Positions 17,232 to 25,843 are shown, counted from the first letter of the stretch. The stretch is 37,383 nt of DNA from Promethearchaeota archaeon (GCA_014728035.1 WJMJ01000007.1:1-37383); one strand, 5' to 3'. Numbers and translations are program-made. The notes: a model not told the origin generated them from the sequence alone.

Positions 17232-17654
17232 ATGGTAATGCGAGTAAAACGCACTGTCACTATAGCAATGAGTAACTATGAAGAAATAGTAGGTGCTTGT
17301 GCTTTTACCTATGATGGAAGAATTGGTTATGCAACTGACAACCTAAATTTAGCTTCGGATATAGTAACAATTCTGAGTGCCTGGAATGGCAAAATAAATA
17401 GCTACAAGATAAAGAATATCTCATTCATAACTGCTATGACGACTGAAAATGGCTTAGTAGCAATAAATCCAGATGGAGCTGTAGCTCTAATGGTGGGTAC
17501 TGGAAAAGGCATCTGGTTTGTTGCTGCAATGGCACCTATGGATAAAGACAAAATGGGTATTCTGATGGAATGCGTTACATCTGCAAAAAATCTCGAAAGA
17601 TCCATATCAGTATACGATATCCCTGATGGTTCAGGTGGTCATTGGCAGGCATGA
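17232..17654 (+). CDS. Roadblock/LC7-like protein
   Basis: The 140-residue product matches the size and alternating strand-helix pattern of roadblock/LC7 domains. A first strand (GACAFTYDGRIGYAT) is followed by a helix (LASDIVTILSAW), a strand pair (ISFITAMTTENGLVAINPDG; ALMVGTGKGIWFVAAM) and a last helix. These proteins regulate small GTPases; in bacteria they also sit beside sensor-kinase-like genes. Here it follows the kinase-like gene by 64 bases on the same strand, but no GTPase gene is in the window. Similarity is judged by fold pattern, not by a diagnostic motif, so the assignment is moderate. ATG at 17232 is preceded by GGGAAT. Confidence 0.55.
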   Translation: MVMRVKRTVTIAMSNYEEIVGACAFTYDGRIGYATDNLNLASDIVTILSAWNGKINSYKIKNISFITAMTTENGLVAINPDGAVALMVGTGKGIWFVAAMAPMDKDKMGILMECVTSAKNLERSISVYDIPDGSGGHWQA

Positions 17655-17775
17655 TAAGTAGCAACTCTAATCCATCGGGAACACAATGCTGCAAAGAAAT
17701 AAATTACATGAAAAGAATAGCCACACTAATTCCAAGAAACACCTTGGAGATAGTTATTAGTTTGGTGAACTGAGA

Positions 17776-18933
17776 ATGGGTGAAGATGAACGTAATACAG
17801 AAGAGTTGCGAGATGAAGATAATCCAGAAAGTAGTTTTAGATATTCTGTAAAGCATATTACCCAAAGTTCATGGATCATTTACCTGCTAATCACTGTAGT
17901 CATGAGTATTGGATATTTATTCATCATAATTGACAGTTTTGACCAACTTATATTACCTGAAGAAAGTGCGTTCTCATTCTTGATAGAGGAACAGCTGTTG
18001 GGGCTTATTATCCCCAATTTAATAATCATTCTGATCACCCCGTTAGTATGGCAAAAAACCGCTTCAATTATTATGCAGAATCAAGTAGTAAGAAGTTTTG
18101 AATCTGCAAAGAAAAAGAGTATTGCTACGAGACCGATGTCCTTACTGGGACGCGTCTTTGGAATGAAGACATTTGGATCAGAGCATAATTACTATCTTGA
18201 AGGAAAAGTTGAAGAACGCGATTTGAACGATATCACAAATCTATTTCGAAACAGAATGCTTTCAGCAATTTCTAGTAATATTGGATTTACATTTTACATT
18301 GCATTCCTTATCAATTACTTCCTTCCTTCAGACCTGACAGGCAAAGATGCATTATTCCTGTCAATCATGGTTATGCAACTTGTACCGCTTCTGATATCTT
18401 GGATTGTTCCGGTAAATTGGGCACTAAAAGATACTCTGATCAGAACCGTTGGCGAAAATAACACCATATACGACATGGGTGAAGAGATGAATAACGGTAT
18501 CCTTGACAAGTTCATTGGCATTGGAGGTTTGATTGTTGGAGTTAATGTGGCATTTGACTTAGCATATGATGCAACTTTGCTTGAAACAACCAACATACTT
18601 GTTGCTGCAGTCTATTTCGTATTCTACTTCCTACTACTTAGCTCAGGAACAATCGTGATTATATCAGCAATTTATCTGAACGGATATCATGAAAGTCTTG
18701 TAAATTCCGTTCGGGTGAAATTATCAGAAGTAATTCGTGTAGCCTCTACTAACATAAATAATGTAGAAATTACTGATGCAGTAAGAACTGCTGTTACACC
18801 CCCGAGTACAGGTGCTGGAAAGACAGTTGGTAAGACCCTCATAGTTCTGTTAGCTCTGATTGGACTTGCCTTATGCATGTATTATGTACTTGTGGTGATA
18901 GGACCATTCGGATATCTTTTCTTTTGGATCTAA
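17776..18933 (+). CDS. Multi-spanning membrane protein, unrecognised
   Basis: The 385-residue product starts with an acidic soluble stretch (about 30 residues) and has about seven hydrophobic segments (about 34-54, 73-94, 167-186, 193-214, 246-263, 274-302 and 357-383). A charged cytoplasmic loop at about 100-160 contains GRVFGMKTFGSEH. No transporter motif was recognised. It follows the roadblock-like gene by 121 bases on the same strand and ends at a hairpin terminator, so it may share a transcript or function with the kinase-like and roadblock genes, which is a guess from context. Confidence 0.65.
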   Translation: MGEDERNTEELRDEDNPESSFRYSVKHITQSSWIIYLLITVVMSIGYLFIIIDSFDQLILPEESAFSFLIEEQLLGLIIPNLIIILITPLVWQKTASIIMQNQVVRSFESAKKKSIATRPMSLLGRVFGMKTFGSEHNYYLEGKVEERDLNDITNLFRNRMLSAISSNIGFTFYIAFLINYFLPSDLTGKDALFLSIMVMQLVPLLISWIVPVNWALKDTLIRTVGENNTIYDMGEEMNNGILDKFIGIGGLIVGVNVAFDLAYDATLLETTNILVAAVYFVFYFLLLSSGTIVIISAIYLNGYHESLVNSVRVKLSEVIRVASTNINNVEITDAVRTAVTPPSTGAGKTVGKTLIVLLALIGLALCMYYVLVVIGPFGYLFFWI

Positions 18934-18941
18934 ATGAAATA

Positions 18942-18975
18942 GGCTATCCACCAAGGATAGCTCTATTATTTTCTA
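18942..18975 (+). terminator. Terminator of the kinase-like/roadblock cluster
   Basis: An 8-bp stem (GGCTATCC 18942-18949, GGATAGCT 18955-18962, outer pair G-T) with a 5-base loop is followed by ctattattttct. Confidence 0.6.
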
Positions 18976-19089
18976 ATTGCCATATCTGGTGAGATAAGTC
19001 CTTTTTTCATTTGTACTAAAGTATCTCAATAAGTCAAAGAATGAAAAAATTCGCATTTTCCTTAACAAGGTAGATGAATGAAAAAGAAA

Positions 19090-19109
19090 ATCCAAATCTC
19101 AATTTGGAT
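19090..19109. repeat. Hairpin before the small Cys-rich gene
   Basis: ATCCAAAT (19090-19097) and ATTTGGAT (19102-19109) are perfect complements with a CTCA loop. On the minus strand a T-rich run follows, so it could end an antisense transcript. Its role is unclear. Confidence 0.35.
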
Positions 19110-19173
19110 GAAGATAAATTTCTTTTCTATCATTAATCGAATACTATATTTCAACAAAGATAAAATGTAACCC

Positions 19174-19476
19174 ATGAGTTTTCGGAATCCTACTAAGTCT
19201 AGTATCGATATAATCAAGCTGATTTATGTCCCACACTGTGCTAGAGGACCAAAACGATGCGAGTTATGCAAAAAAGCTTTGAATGATAAAAAAATCTGCC
19301 ACTTACGATTGTATACCCACGCTGGTAATGTGACGCGACCAGTAATGGAATACGTGATTCATGGGAAACAAGGTTATTTTGAGTATGATGTCATCAAGAT
19401 TTTCCCTTCCATTGAAGAAGCCAAAAAATACGCTGAAAAGAACGGGATTGCAGAATGGGACTTGGAATCACATTGA
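19174..19476 (+). CDS. Small Cys-rich protein, possible zinc binder
   Basis: This 100-residue protein has C22, C29, C32 (C-x2-C) and C42, with H21 and H43 next to them, a spacing that could hold a zinc ion or iron-sulfur centre. The C-terminal half has a strand-rich section (EYVIHGKQGYFEYDVIKIF) and a helix (IEEAKKYAEKNGI). I do not recognise a named family. Gene density and a clean ATG support it as real. It converges on a small membrane-protein gene 6 bases away. Confidence 0.6.
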   Translation: MSFRNPTKSSIDIIKLIYVPHCARGPKRCELCKKALNDKKICHLRLYTHAGNVTRPVMEYVIHGKQGYFEYDVIKIFPSIEEAKKYAEKNGIAEWDLESH

Positions 19477-19482
19477 GTATCA

Positions 19483-19689
19483 TCAAGAAGGAACATCTAG
19501 AATGTCATAGGGATATCTTTTCCAAAGATAATTTTGTAAAGCCAGAATTATGATACTAATGATGAGAGCCGAACCTAACATTAGTAACGAGATAAAAATA
19601 TCGTTTGCTAACCAATGAATAATCCACGCAAGAATCCAGATTATCAACATAAGGGGTCTCAAAATACGGTTAAGTTTGGCGACATCCAT
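19483..19689 (-). CDS. Small two-helix membrane protein
   Basis: The 68-residue product has two hydrophobic segments (about 13-28 and 31-52) joined by a short loop and a polar, aromatic C-terminus. It is unrecognised. I chose the ATG at 19689 over a TTG three codons upstream. It is the next gene downstream of the MDR oxidoreductase in the same region but lies beyond that gene's start-to-stop direction, so co-transcription from 20792 is possible (62 bases apart). Confidence 0.5.
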   Translation of the reverse strand: MDVAKLNRILRPLMLIIWILAWIIHWLANDIFISLLMLGSALIISIIILALQNYLWKRYPYDILDVPS

Positions 19690-19751
19690 TTTTCTCAATT
19701 TGCTTCTTTGTGATTGGATAAAAAACCGTTTCTATAGAACATAGAAATTTC

Positions 19752-20792
19752 TTAAACCTTCATCACAATCTTACCGAATTGTTTCCCAGCTTCTAATCGC
19801 TTATGTGCTTGTATACCCTCGGAAAGAGAAAATACTTCATCCACGACTGGCCTTAACTTTCCTTCCCATACTAGCTTCAACACGTTTCTAACCTCAGAAC
19901 GGGAAGCCATGGTAGACCCTTTTATTTGCAGTTGATTCCAAAAGATCCTATTAATATTGGTTTCAGCTAAAGGACCACTTGTCGCACCGCATGTTACCAA
20001 TTGTCCCCCTTTTCTGAGAGACATAAGACTTCTATCCCAAGTTGCCCTACCAACAGAATCGATAACAACATCTACCCCACGTTTATGCGTAAGATGATAT
20101 ACCTCCCTATGATAGTCGGGATGAGTTTCAGAATTAACTGCAACATCAGCTCCCAAATTATACGCTTGTTTCAATTTCTGATCAGATGAACTTGTAACGA
20201 TCACTTTTGCCCCGGATAGTTTTGCAATCTGCAAAGCTGCTAATGCAACACCTCCACCGATTCCAATAATCAGCACAGTATCTGATGGTTTCACACCAGC
20301 CTGAGTTCTAACCATTCTCCAAGCAGTCATAAAAGTAAGAGGTACAGCAGCTGCTTGGACGAAATCCACATCCGCTTCATCAGGGATAGAAATCACATTG
20401 TGTTCTGATACACTGAATAATTCTGCGTTTCCACCTCTAACATGTTCTCCTATTATCCCAAATTTCTTGCAGAGTGACCTCTCTCCCATGATACAGAATT
20501 CACATCTGCCACAAGATAATCCAGGGTCGATAACGACTCTTTGGCGTTCTTTGAAATCGCTTTCAACTTTTGAACCAATTTCAATAATCTCTCCAGATAT
20601 ATCGCTACCCAAAATGTGAGGCATTTCAAGTTTAAGTCCGGAAATACCTTCTCGGACGAATATGTCAAGATGATTGAGTGCTGTAGCTTTTACTTTCACA
20701 AGGATGTCATGAGAATTTATCACTGGGTCTGCAATCTCTCCAAATCTTAAAACCTCAGCATTGCCAAATTCTGGAACTAATAGAGCTTTCAT
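19752..20792 (-). CDS. MDR-family zinc-containing NAD(P)-dependent oxidoreductase
   Basis: The 346-residue protein is a medium-chain dehydrogenase/reductase. The structural zinc lobe has four cysteines (C94, C97, C100, C108 in CGRCEFC and SLC), and the Rossmann motif is GIGGGVAL (about 177-184). The catalytic zinc ligands of alcohol dehydrogenases are not conserved: the usual GHE reads GSD and the early Cys position reads NHLD. That is the pattern of quinone/enoyl reductase-type MDRs such as acryloyl-CoA reductase, so an alcohol dehydrogenase name would be unsafe. The ATG at 20792 has GGAGA 8 bases upstream; the ten codons before it lack support. Direct repeats lie upstream. Confidence 0.82.
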   Translation of the reverse strand: MKALLVPEFGNAEVLRFGEIADPVINSHDILVKVKATALNHLDIFVREGISGLKLEMPHILGSDISGEIIEIGSKVESDFKERQRVVIDPGLSCGRCEFCIMGERSLCKKFGIIGEHVRGGNAELFSVSEHNVISIPDEADVDFVQAAAVPLTFMTAWRMVRTQAGVKPSDTVLIIGIGGGVALAALQIAKLSGAKVIVTSSSDQKLKQAYNLGADVAVNSETHPDYHREVYHLTHKRGVDVVIDSVGRATWDRSLMSLRKGGQLVTCGATSGPLAETNINRIFWNQLQIKGSTMASRSEVRNVLKLVWEGKLRPVVDEVFSLSEGIQAHKRLEAGKQFGKIVMKV

Positions 20793-20858
20793 TAATAGGT
20801 CTCCATGATATTTTGGCAGCAACAGAAATGACTGTTTCGATATTGCCTGTCTTGGATA

Positions 20859-20901
20859 CTAGACACATTACCTAACGAATAGAAGCATTTCTAGACACAT
20901 T
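20859..20901. promoter_or_regulatory. Direct repeats CTAGACACATT upstream of the MDR gene
   Basis: The 11-mer occurs at 20859-20869 and 20891-20901, exactly 32 bases apart (about three helical turns), just upstream of the likely promoter of the oxidoreductase. A regulator binding on one DNA face is the suggested reading. Confidence 0.4.
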
Positions 20902-20953
20902 CTACTTGAGGTCAACAAGATTCGAAAATGAAATTACTACCGCATTTCCGAAT

Positions 20954-21406
20954 TCATGATTGCATCATAGGTCTTTGTTCAGCAATTATTCTAGCTTCGA
21001 TACAGAGAATTGCCCCTAACCATCCAATCGACTGTGCGAATTGTTGGATTAAATCCATTATGAGATTTCCTGATACTATAAGCTGTATCATACTTGCAAT
21101 GAGACTTAAAACACCTAATATCACAGCTGCAAAAATAACCTTCCTTCCGAATTCAACCCTTCTTGTAGTGAGTAGAAATCCTCCAAATATCACCACGACA
21201 CCCCCAATAATAGTCAAAGCTCCAAGTATTCCAATAATCTGCTGAATGGAATATGCTGCCTCAATTCCAAAAAGGTCTATCAGATTTTGGAGAAATGGAC
21301 CCATTACACCAATTGCACCACTCGTTCCAGAAGCGATTAGCATAATTCCACCAACACAACATAATATGAATGGGGTTCTATTGTGAATTGTCAAGGTATC
21401 TTGCAC
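20954..21406 (-). CDS. Four-helix membrane protein
   Basis: The 150-residue protein has four hydrophobic segments (about 13-32, 52-78, 85-108 and 123-140) with short loops. It is unrecognised; its pattern resembles small archaeal integral membrane proteins annotated only as hypothetical. It uses a GTG start at 21406 with weak upstream signals. It follows the last permease gene of the BMP-type importer by 73 bases on the same strand and may be a distal member of that operon, though nothing in the sequence ties it to transport. Confidence 0.6.
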   Translation of the reverse strand: MQDTLTIHNRTPFILCCVGGIMLIASGTSGAIGVMGPFLQNLIDLFGIEAAYSIQQIIGILGALTIIGGVVVIFGGFLLTTRRVEFGRKVIFAAVILGVLSLIASMIQLIVSGNLIMDLIQQFAQSIGWLGAILCIEARIIAEQRPMMQS

Positions 21407-21479
21407 CTACTTTTTTCTAGTATTAAACATACCTCGCTTAGTTACTGGTTTATCGGTCAAAACAACTAATCCAATCATA

Positions 21480-22445
21480 CTAACCTTTCCGCTCCTTTTC
21501 GTAAGGCTGAGCAATTCCTTTTGGTGGTACAGATTTTCGAATCCCAGCAATTGCTACAATTACAAGCACATATGGAATAATCGCAATTAATTCGACATAT
21601 CCTTGAATCCATGCAAACGCAGGATAACTTTGAGCTAGGAATTGAAAAGTTGCTGTTAACCCATCTAAGAATCCAAAGAATAAGCCAGCCAGAAAACAAC
21701 CGATTGGTGTCCAGTTTCCAAAAATCATTGCTGCCAGTGCTATGAATCCTCTTCCACTAGTCATACCTTCACGAAAGAGTGTTGTGAATCCAACACTTAG
21801 ATACGCACCACCTAGACCTGCTAGACACCCACTAATAATAACTCCAATATATCGTACATGTTCAACATTGACACCTGCAGTATCGAGTGTTGACGGATCT
21901 TCCCCAGCAGCTCGTAGTCGAAGCCCAAAAGGAGTCTTATACATCACATACCAGGAAACAATGGAAATGATAATCATCATGTAAATAATTGGTGAGAGTT
22001 CCGAAAATGCACTTAGTATTGGAACATCTGAGAGAATAGGTATGCGTACTTTTGGAAGTCCTATGACAAATGGAGATTGTCCACTTACTCCCCAGATAGC
22101 TTTAATCATGAACGTTGTAAATCCGAGTCCAAAAAGAATAATCCCTGTTCCACTAACTATATGATCCCCTTTGTATTTGACGCAGATGACAGCATGAACA
22201 GCAGCAAGTAATCCTCCACCAATTACTCCAGCTAAAACACCAAGCCACGGATTATCAGTGAAATATGTTATCCACACAGATGTCATTGCACCCATCAACA
22301 TCATTCCTTCAAGACCTATATTCACGACTCCTGATTTCTCGGAGAACATTCCACCCAACGCAGTTAACACAAGTGGTGTAGCTGCTTGCAAAGTAGTTCT
22401 CAATAATACAGTGATTAGAAAAATCTCAAAGACTCCTGTCTGCAT
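21480..22445 (-). CDS. nupQ: BMP-type ABC importer permease (NupQ/YufQ-like)
   Basis: At 321 residues this is a full-length permease of the branched-chain amino acid/ribose-type superfamily as used by BMP-family nucleoside importers. Signatures include SGVVNIGLEGMML near residue 39-51 and RAAGEDPSTLDTAG in the cytoplasmic loop that contacts the ATPase. About eight to nine transmembrane helices are visible. Its ATG overlaps the stop of the upstream permease by one base (TAATG), a sign of coupled translation. Together with the two upstream genes and the binding protein it forms a complete uptake system, most likely for nucleosides; the substrate is inferred from the family. Confidence 0.88.
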   Translation of the reverse strand: MQTGVFEIFLITVLLRTTLQAATPLVLTALGGMFSEKSGVVNIGLEGMMLMGAMTSVWITYFTDNPWLGVLAGVIGGGLLAAVHAVICVKYKGDHIVSGTGIILFGLGFTTFMIKAIWGVSGQSPFVIGLPKVRIPILSDVPILSAFSELSPIIYMMIIISIVSWYVMYKTPFGLRLRAAGEDPSTLDTAGVNVEHVRYIGVIISGCLAGLGGAYLSVGFTTLFREGMTSGRGFIALAAMIFGNWTPIGCFLAGLFFGFLDGLTATFQFLAQSYPAFAWIQGYVELIAIIPYVLVIVAIAGIRKSVPPKGIAQPYEKERKG

Positions 22446-23947
22446 TATACCATCTCCTCTGTTTGTGTCATCCGTTCGTCTCGTCGAGAAAGAATCAATT
22501 CAATTAGCACAAGTAAGGTCATGATTGCACTAATTCCACCAATCAAAACTCCACCCAAAGCAAGATCAGCTACTGCTGTTATTAACCAGCCAATAAGTAG
22601 AACTACTAGAATTTGTCCGGTATTCTCTTTGAAAGAGAGGAAACTGCTAAACGCCATTAATGAAGCAATAGCCACTATAGCTAATGAAATTAGAACTATG
22701 AATCCACCGGAGAGAAGGGTAATCAGACCTATGGAGATGAAAATACCTACAAGACTAAGTAGGAAACCCAAAAATTGTGCTATTGGAAAGTTCTCCTCCG
22801 ACCTCATCCAGCTTGTGAAGTCAATAGTTCGAGTCTCTAACCATTCCATCACCCTTGGTGCTGCTACAAATAATACAATGAGTCCTTGTATGACATTGAT
22901 TATTTCAGGCGGGATTCCAGCTAAGTTCATTGCATCGCCTCCAACATCAAGAGCAGCAAAAAATATAGCTCCAGCAAAAACACCCCATGGATTATTCCCT
23001 CCTAATACTGCTACAGTTATGCCATCCCAACCATAACCTGGAGACCAACTGGGAATAAATCTGCCAGTATTTCCCATGATGTCAGATGCTCCTGCAAGCC
23101 CTGCGAGCACTCCACTTATAACTAAAGCAATTGTGATATTCTTTTTGGGATTTATCCCAGCATATTCAGCTGCTTTTTCATTCTGGCCTACAGCTCGCAT
23201 CTCATATCCTAAGACTGTTCGATTTATCAGAAAATCAGATGCAACTACCCCAATTAGTGCAATAAGGATTCCAAGGTGCATATAATATCCACCGATAATT
23301 GGAAGAAGTGCTGATGGTAAGAGTGGTGGACTTTGAGAAACCAGTTCTGAACTGGTTCTGTCTACCCAAGGCCCATAATCGCCAACTGTCCATGATGTTA
23401 CTGCAATCGCAATGTAGCTAAGCATCATCGTGGTAACTACTTCATGTGCGCCCCTATACGCCTTAAGCAACCCTGGAAGCAATCCGTAGAGACCTCCACA
23501 GATAGCTGCAATAATCAGGCAAAAGAGTGGGTGAATCACAATGGGTAGGGAGAAAGAGAAACCAATAACAGCAGCAGCAAGAGCACCTACATACATTTGT
23601 CCCTCAGCACCAATATTGAAAAGTCCGCATCTGAAAGCGATTGCTACAGAAAGACCCCCCAACATCAATGGAGTTGCAATCATAAAGATTCTATCTGGTT
23701 GACGAAGTGCACCAATGAGTAATGAGATAAATGCGACTGTGGGGTCATATCCTGCCAGAGCAAGAATAACAGCAGACACCAGAAGTGCGAGAACAATTGA
23801 CATTGTCGTCCAAAGAACTTGTTTGTGAAATTTAGGATCACTAAACTTCCGAACTATCGCTTCAGGTGCTCCAGTTACATATTCCATAAGAGGATTTTCA
23901 CTCCTCTCTTCTTTTTCCCGTCCATTAGTAGGAGTCATTTCTGACAT
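22445..23947 (-). CDS. nupP: BMP-type ABC importer permease with extra C-terminal membrane module (NupP/YufP-like)
   Basis: The first 370 residues are a typical NupP/YufP permease, with FNIGAEGQMYVGA, the GAHEVVTTMMLSYIA motif and the EMRAVGQNEKAAEYAGIN coupling loop. The family is normally around 350 residues, but this protein has 500. The last 120 residues (about 385-485) add four hydrophobic helices and a charged C-terminus (SRRDERMTQTEEMV) with no counterpart that I know in the family. The gene overlaps both neighbours by a single base (TAATG at 23947 and 22445). It pairs with NupQ as a heterodimeric channel. Confidence 0.87.
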   Translation of the reverse strand: MSEMTPTNGREKEERSENPLMEYVTGAPEAIVRKFSDPKFHKQVLWTTMSIVLALLVSAVILALAGYDPTVAFISLLIGALRQPDRIFMIATPLMLGGLSVAIAFRCGLFNIGAEGQMYVGALAAAVIGFSFSLPIVIHPLFCLIIAAICGGLYGLLPGLLKAYRGAHEVVTTMMLSYIAIAVTSWTVGDYGPWVDRTSSELVSQSPPLLPSALLPIIGGYYMHLGILIALIGVVASDFLINRTVLGYEMRAVGQNEKAAEYAGINPKKNITIALVISGVLAGLAGASDIMGNTGRFIPSWSPGYGWDGITVAVLGGNNPWGVFAGAIFFAALDVGGDAMNLAGIPPEIINVIQGLIVLFVAAPRVMEWLETRTIDFTSWMRSEENFPIAQFLGFLLSLVGIFISIGLITLLSGGFIVLISLAIVAIASLMAFSSFLSFKENTGQILVVLLIGWLITAVADLALGGVLIGGISAIMTLLVLIELILSRRDERMTQTEEMV

Positions 23948-25701
23948 TAGGAAACCTCCTCTAAGTGTCCAGCCATTAGTAGTCCCAATTCTTCTTGGGT
24001 AGTTTCATCTGATTTCTTAGTAGCAACCAATTTCCCATTAAAAATCACTGCTATTCTATCGGATAATGCTTGAATTTCATCAAGTTCAGCTGATACCAGT
24101 AAAACAGCAGCCCCCTCATCTCGCATCTTGATCAGCTGTTTGTGGATGAATTCGGTAGCTCCAACATCTAATCCCCTAGTTGGCTGAGCAGCAATAACTA
24201 ATTTTGGAAACTCGCCTAATTCGCGTGCAACCACTACTTTTTGCTGATTTCCGCCACTTAGAGTATTTGCCAATGATTTAGAATCCTGTACTTTGATGGA
24301 ATATTCAGAAATGAGCTCTTGTGAATGCGAAGCAATAATTGGAAGATTCAACAGAGACATTCTTGGTCCATTAGCTAACGGTTGATAATAGTGTTTTCCG
24401 AGAGCTAGATTTTCTTCAATCGTGAAATCAAGCACAAGACCGCGTTCATGTCTGTCTTCAGGAATATGACTTATCCCAGCTTCTCGACACTTACGTGGCG
24501 AAAAATCTGAGATGTTTTTCCCTGCTAACATGATTTTCCCACTAGTTGGTTTTCTTAAACCAACAATGGCTTCAACAAGTTCACTTTGTCCATTTCCCTC
24601 AACACCAGCAATTCCAAAAATTTCTCTCTCACGAACATCTAACGATATGCCTTTGACTGCAGGGATATCCCTCCGGTCCGTAACATGTAAGTCTTCGATT
24701 GATAATACAATATTCCCTGGAATTCTTTCTTCTTTCTGAACTCTGAATACAACCGGTCTTCCTACCATCATTTTGGCTAGTTCTTCACGTGAAGTTTCAT
24801 CCTTATTCACAGTGCCAATCAGTTCACCATCTCTGAGGACGGATATTCTATCGCATAAAGCCATGGGCTCTCGTAGTTTGTGAGTTATTAGAATAATTGT
24901 CTTTCCAGCATCTCTAAATCGCTCCAGAGTAAGAAATAGTTCGTCAACTTCCTGGGGAGTTAAAACAGAAGTCGGTTCATCAAGAATAAGAATGTCTGCG
25001 TCACGATAAAGAGTCTTGATTATTTCTACTCGTTGTTGTAGTCCAACAGAGATGTCTTGAACTTTAGCCCTAGGATCTATCTCAAGTCTGTTTTCTTCCG
25101 CAATTCTTGCAATCTTCTTTATTGCATCTTCATACCCAACTGGTCTGATTATTTTAAATAGATTCAGAAAACTTAGAAGAAATTTCACGTACTTACTTCT
25201 TTGAGATGCATCTTCTAAGTTGTAATCAAGACGATTCAAAATTAAAAATATTAAAACCACAAACCCGATGAAGATACTACTGAATAACAGAGGATTTGGT
25301 GAAAACCAAACTAATAACATTAGGATAAATGAAGTGAGAATACCTCCTGTGAAAATACCACTCGGTGTCAGTTTGGATGACTGAGGTTCAGAACCAAGAA
25401 CAATGTTTTCTGCAACCGTCAAAGGTGGAATGAGTTTGAAGTGTTGGTGTACCATACCAATTCCTTTGTTTATTGCGTCTTGAGGAGAATCGAATTCTAG
25501 GTATTCACCATTAGCCTTGATTCTTCCTTCTGATGGTTGAAGAAGCCCGTACAAGATATTCATAAGAGTGCTTTTTCCAGCACCATTTTCTCCCAATAAA
25601 CCATGAACTTCACCTCTTTTGATGCGCAAGGTGATGTCTTTGTTTGCTTCAACATCGCCAGGAAATGTTTTAGAAATGCCTTCTAATTCCACTACGTACA
25701 T
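23947..25701 (-). CDS. nupO: Twin-domain ABC ATPase of the BMP importer, with membrane hairpin insertion in NBD1
   Basis: This 584-residue energising subunit has two nucleotide-binding domains. NBD1: Walker A GENGAGKST, Q-loop VHQHF, signature ISVGLQQ, Walker B ILILDEPTS and H-loop ITHKL. NBD2: GVEGNGQSE, signature LSGGNQQ, and Walker B VIAAQPTRGLD where Gln replaces the catalytic Glu, usual for this family. Typical members have about 510 residues. The excess lies between NIVLGSEP and the GYEDAIKKIA helix (residues about 108-188): two strongly hydrophobic segments (about 116-133 and 139-157) followed by a polar-aromatic stretch. I chose the ATG at 25701 (MYVVELEG) preceded by GGTG; the upstream in-frame extension has no family similarity. 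It is the first of three coupled genes. Confidence 0.88.
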   Translation of the reverse strand: MYVVELEGISKTFPGDVEANKDITLRIKRGEVHGLLGENGAGKSTLMNILYGLLQPSEGRIKANGEYLEFDSPQDAINKGIGMVHQHFKLIPPLTVAENIVLGSEPQSSKLTPSGIFTGGILTSFILMLLVWFSPNPLLFSSIFIGFVVLIFLILNRLDYNLEDASQRSKYVKFLLSFLNLFKIIRPVGYEDAIKKIARIAEENRLEIDPRAKVQDISVGLQQRVEIIKTLYRDADILILDEPTSVLTPQEVDELFLTLERFRDAGKTIILITHKLREPMALCDRISVLRDGELIGTVNKDETSREELAKMMVGRPVVFRVQKEERIPGNIVLSIEDLHVTDRRDIPAVKGISLDVREREIFGIAGVEGNGQSELVEAIVGLRKPTSGKIMLAGKNISDFSPRKCREAGISHIPEDRHERGLVLDFTIEENLALGKHYYQPLANGPRMSLLNLPIIASHSQELISEYSIKVQDSKSLANTLSGGNQQKVVVARELGEFPKLVIAAQPTRGLDVGATEFIHKQLIKMRDEGAAVLLVSAELDEIQALSDRIAVIFNGKLVATKKSDETTQEELGLLMAGHLEEVS

Positions 25702-25794
25702 AGTTAACACCAAGAAGGGGTCTTTTTGCTGAAAAGTATGACCACTGGTTGTTTTCATGGGAAAAGAATAGTGATATTTAAAGCTGATTAATTT

Positions 25795-25830
25795 CAAAAA
25801 AAGAAAAGAAAGAGAGTTTTTAGACTCTCT
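25795..25830 (-). terminator. Hairpin terminator between binding-protein and ATPase genes
   Basis: A 7-bp stem (AGAGAGT 25811-25817, ACTCTCT 25824-25830) with a 6-base loop is followed on the minus strand by ttctttt and a T run. It sits just past the binding-protein stop. It is likely a partial stop that keeps the binding protein in excess over the membrane subunits. Confidence 0.6.
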
Positions 25831-25843
25831 TCAATATACGATA

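Noticed and set aside
19074..19136. 20-codon frame with AAGG upstream, before the Cys-rich gene
   Set aside because: Too short and overlaps a perfect hairpin, which explains the sequence better.
22521..23036. 171-codon plus-strand frame inside the permease gene
   Set aside because: Antisense of a hydrophobic gene; composition (Ile, Pro, Thr-rich) is a typical shadow.
23947..25701. Frameshift or gene fusion as the cause of the ATPase insertion
   Set aside because: The frame is continuous and motifs are intact on both sides, with family-like sequence resuming at GYEDAIKKIA.
25702..25797. 32-codon extension of the ABC ATPase
   Set aside because: No family similarity; the ATG at 25701 has GGTG upstream and starts the first conserved strand.
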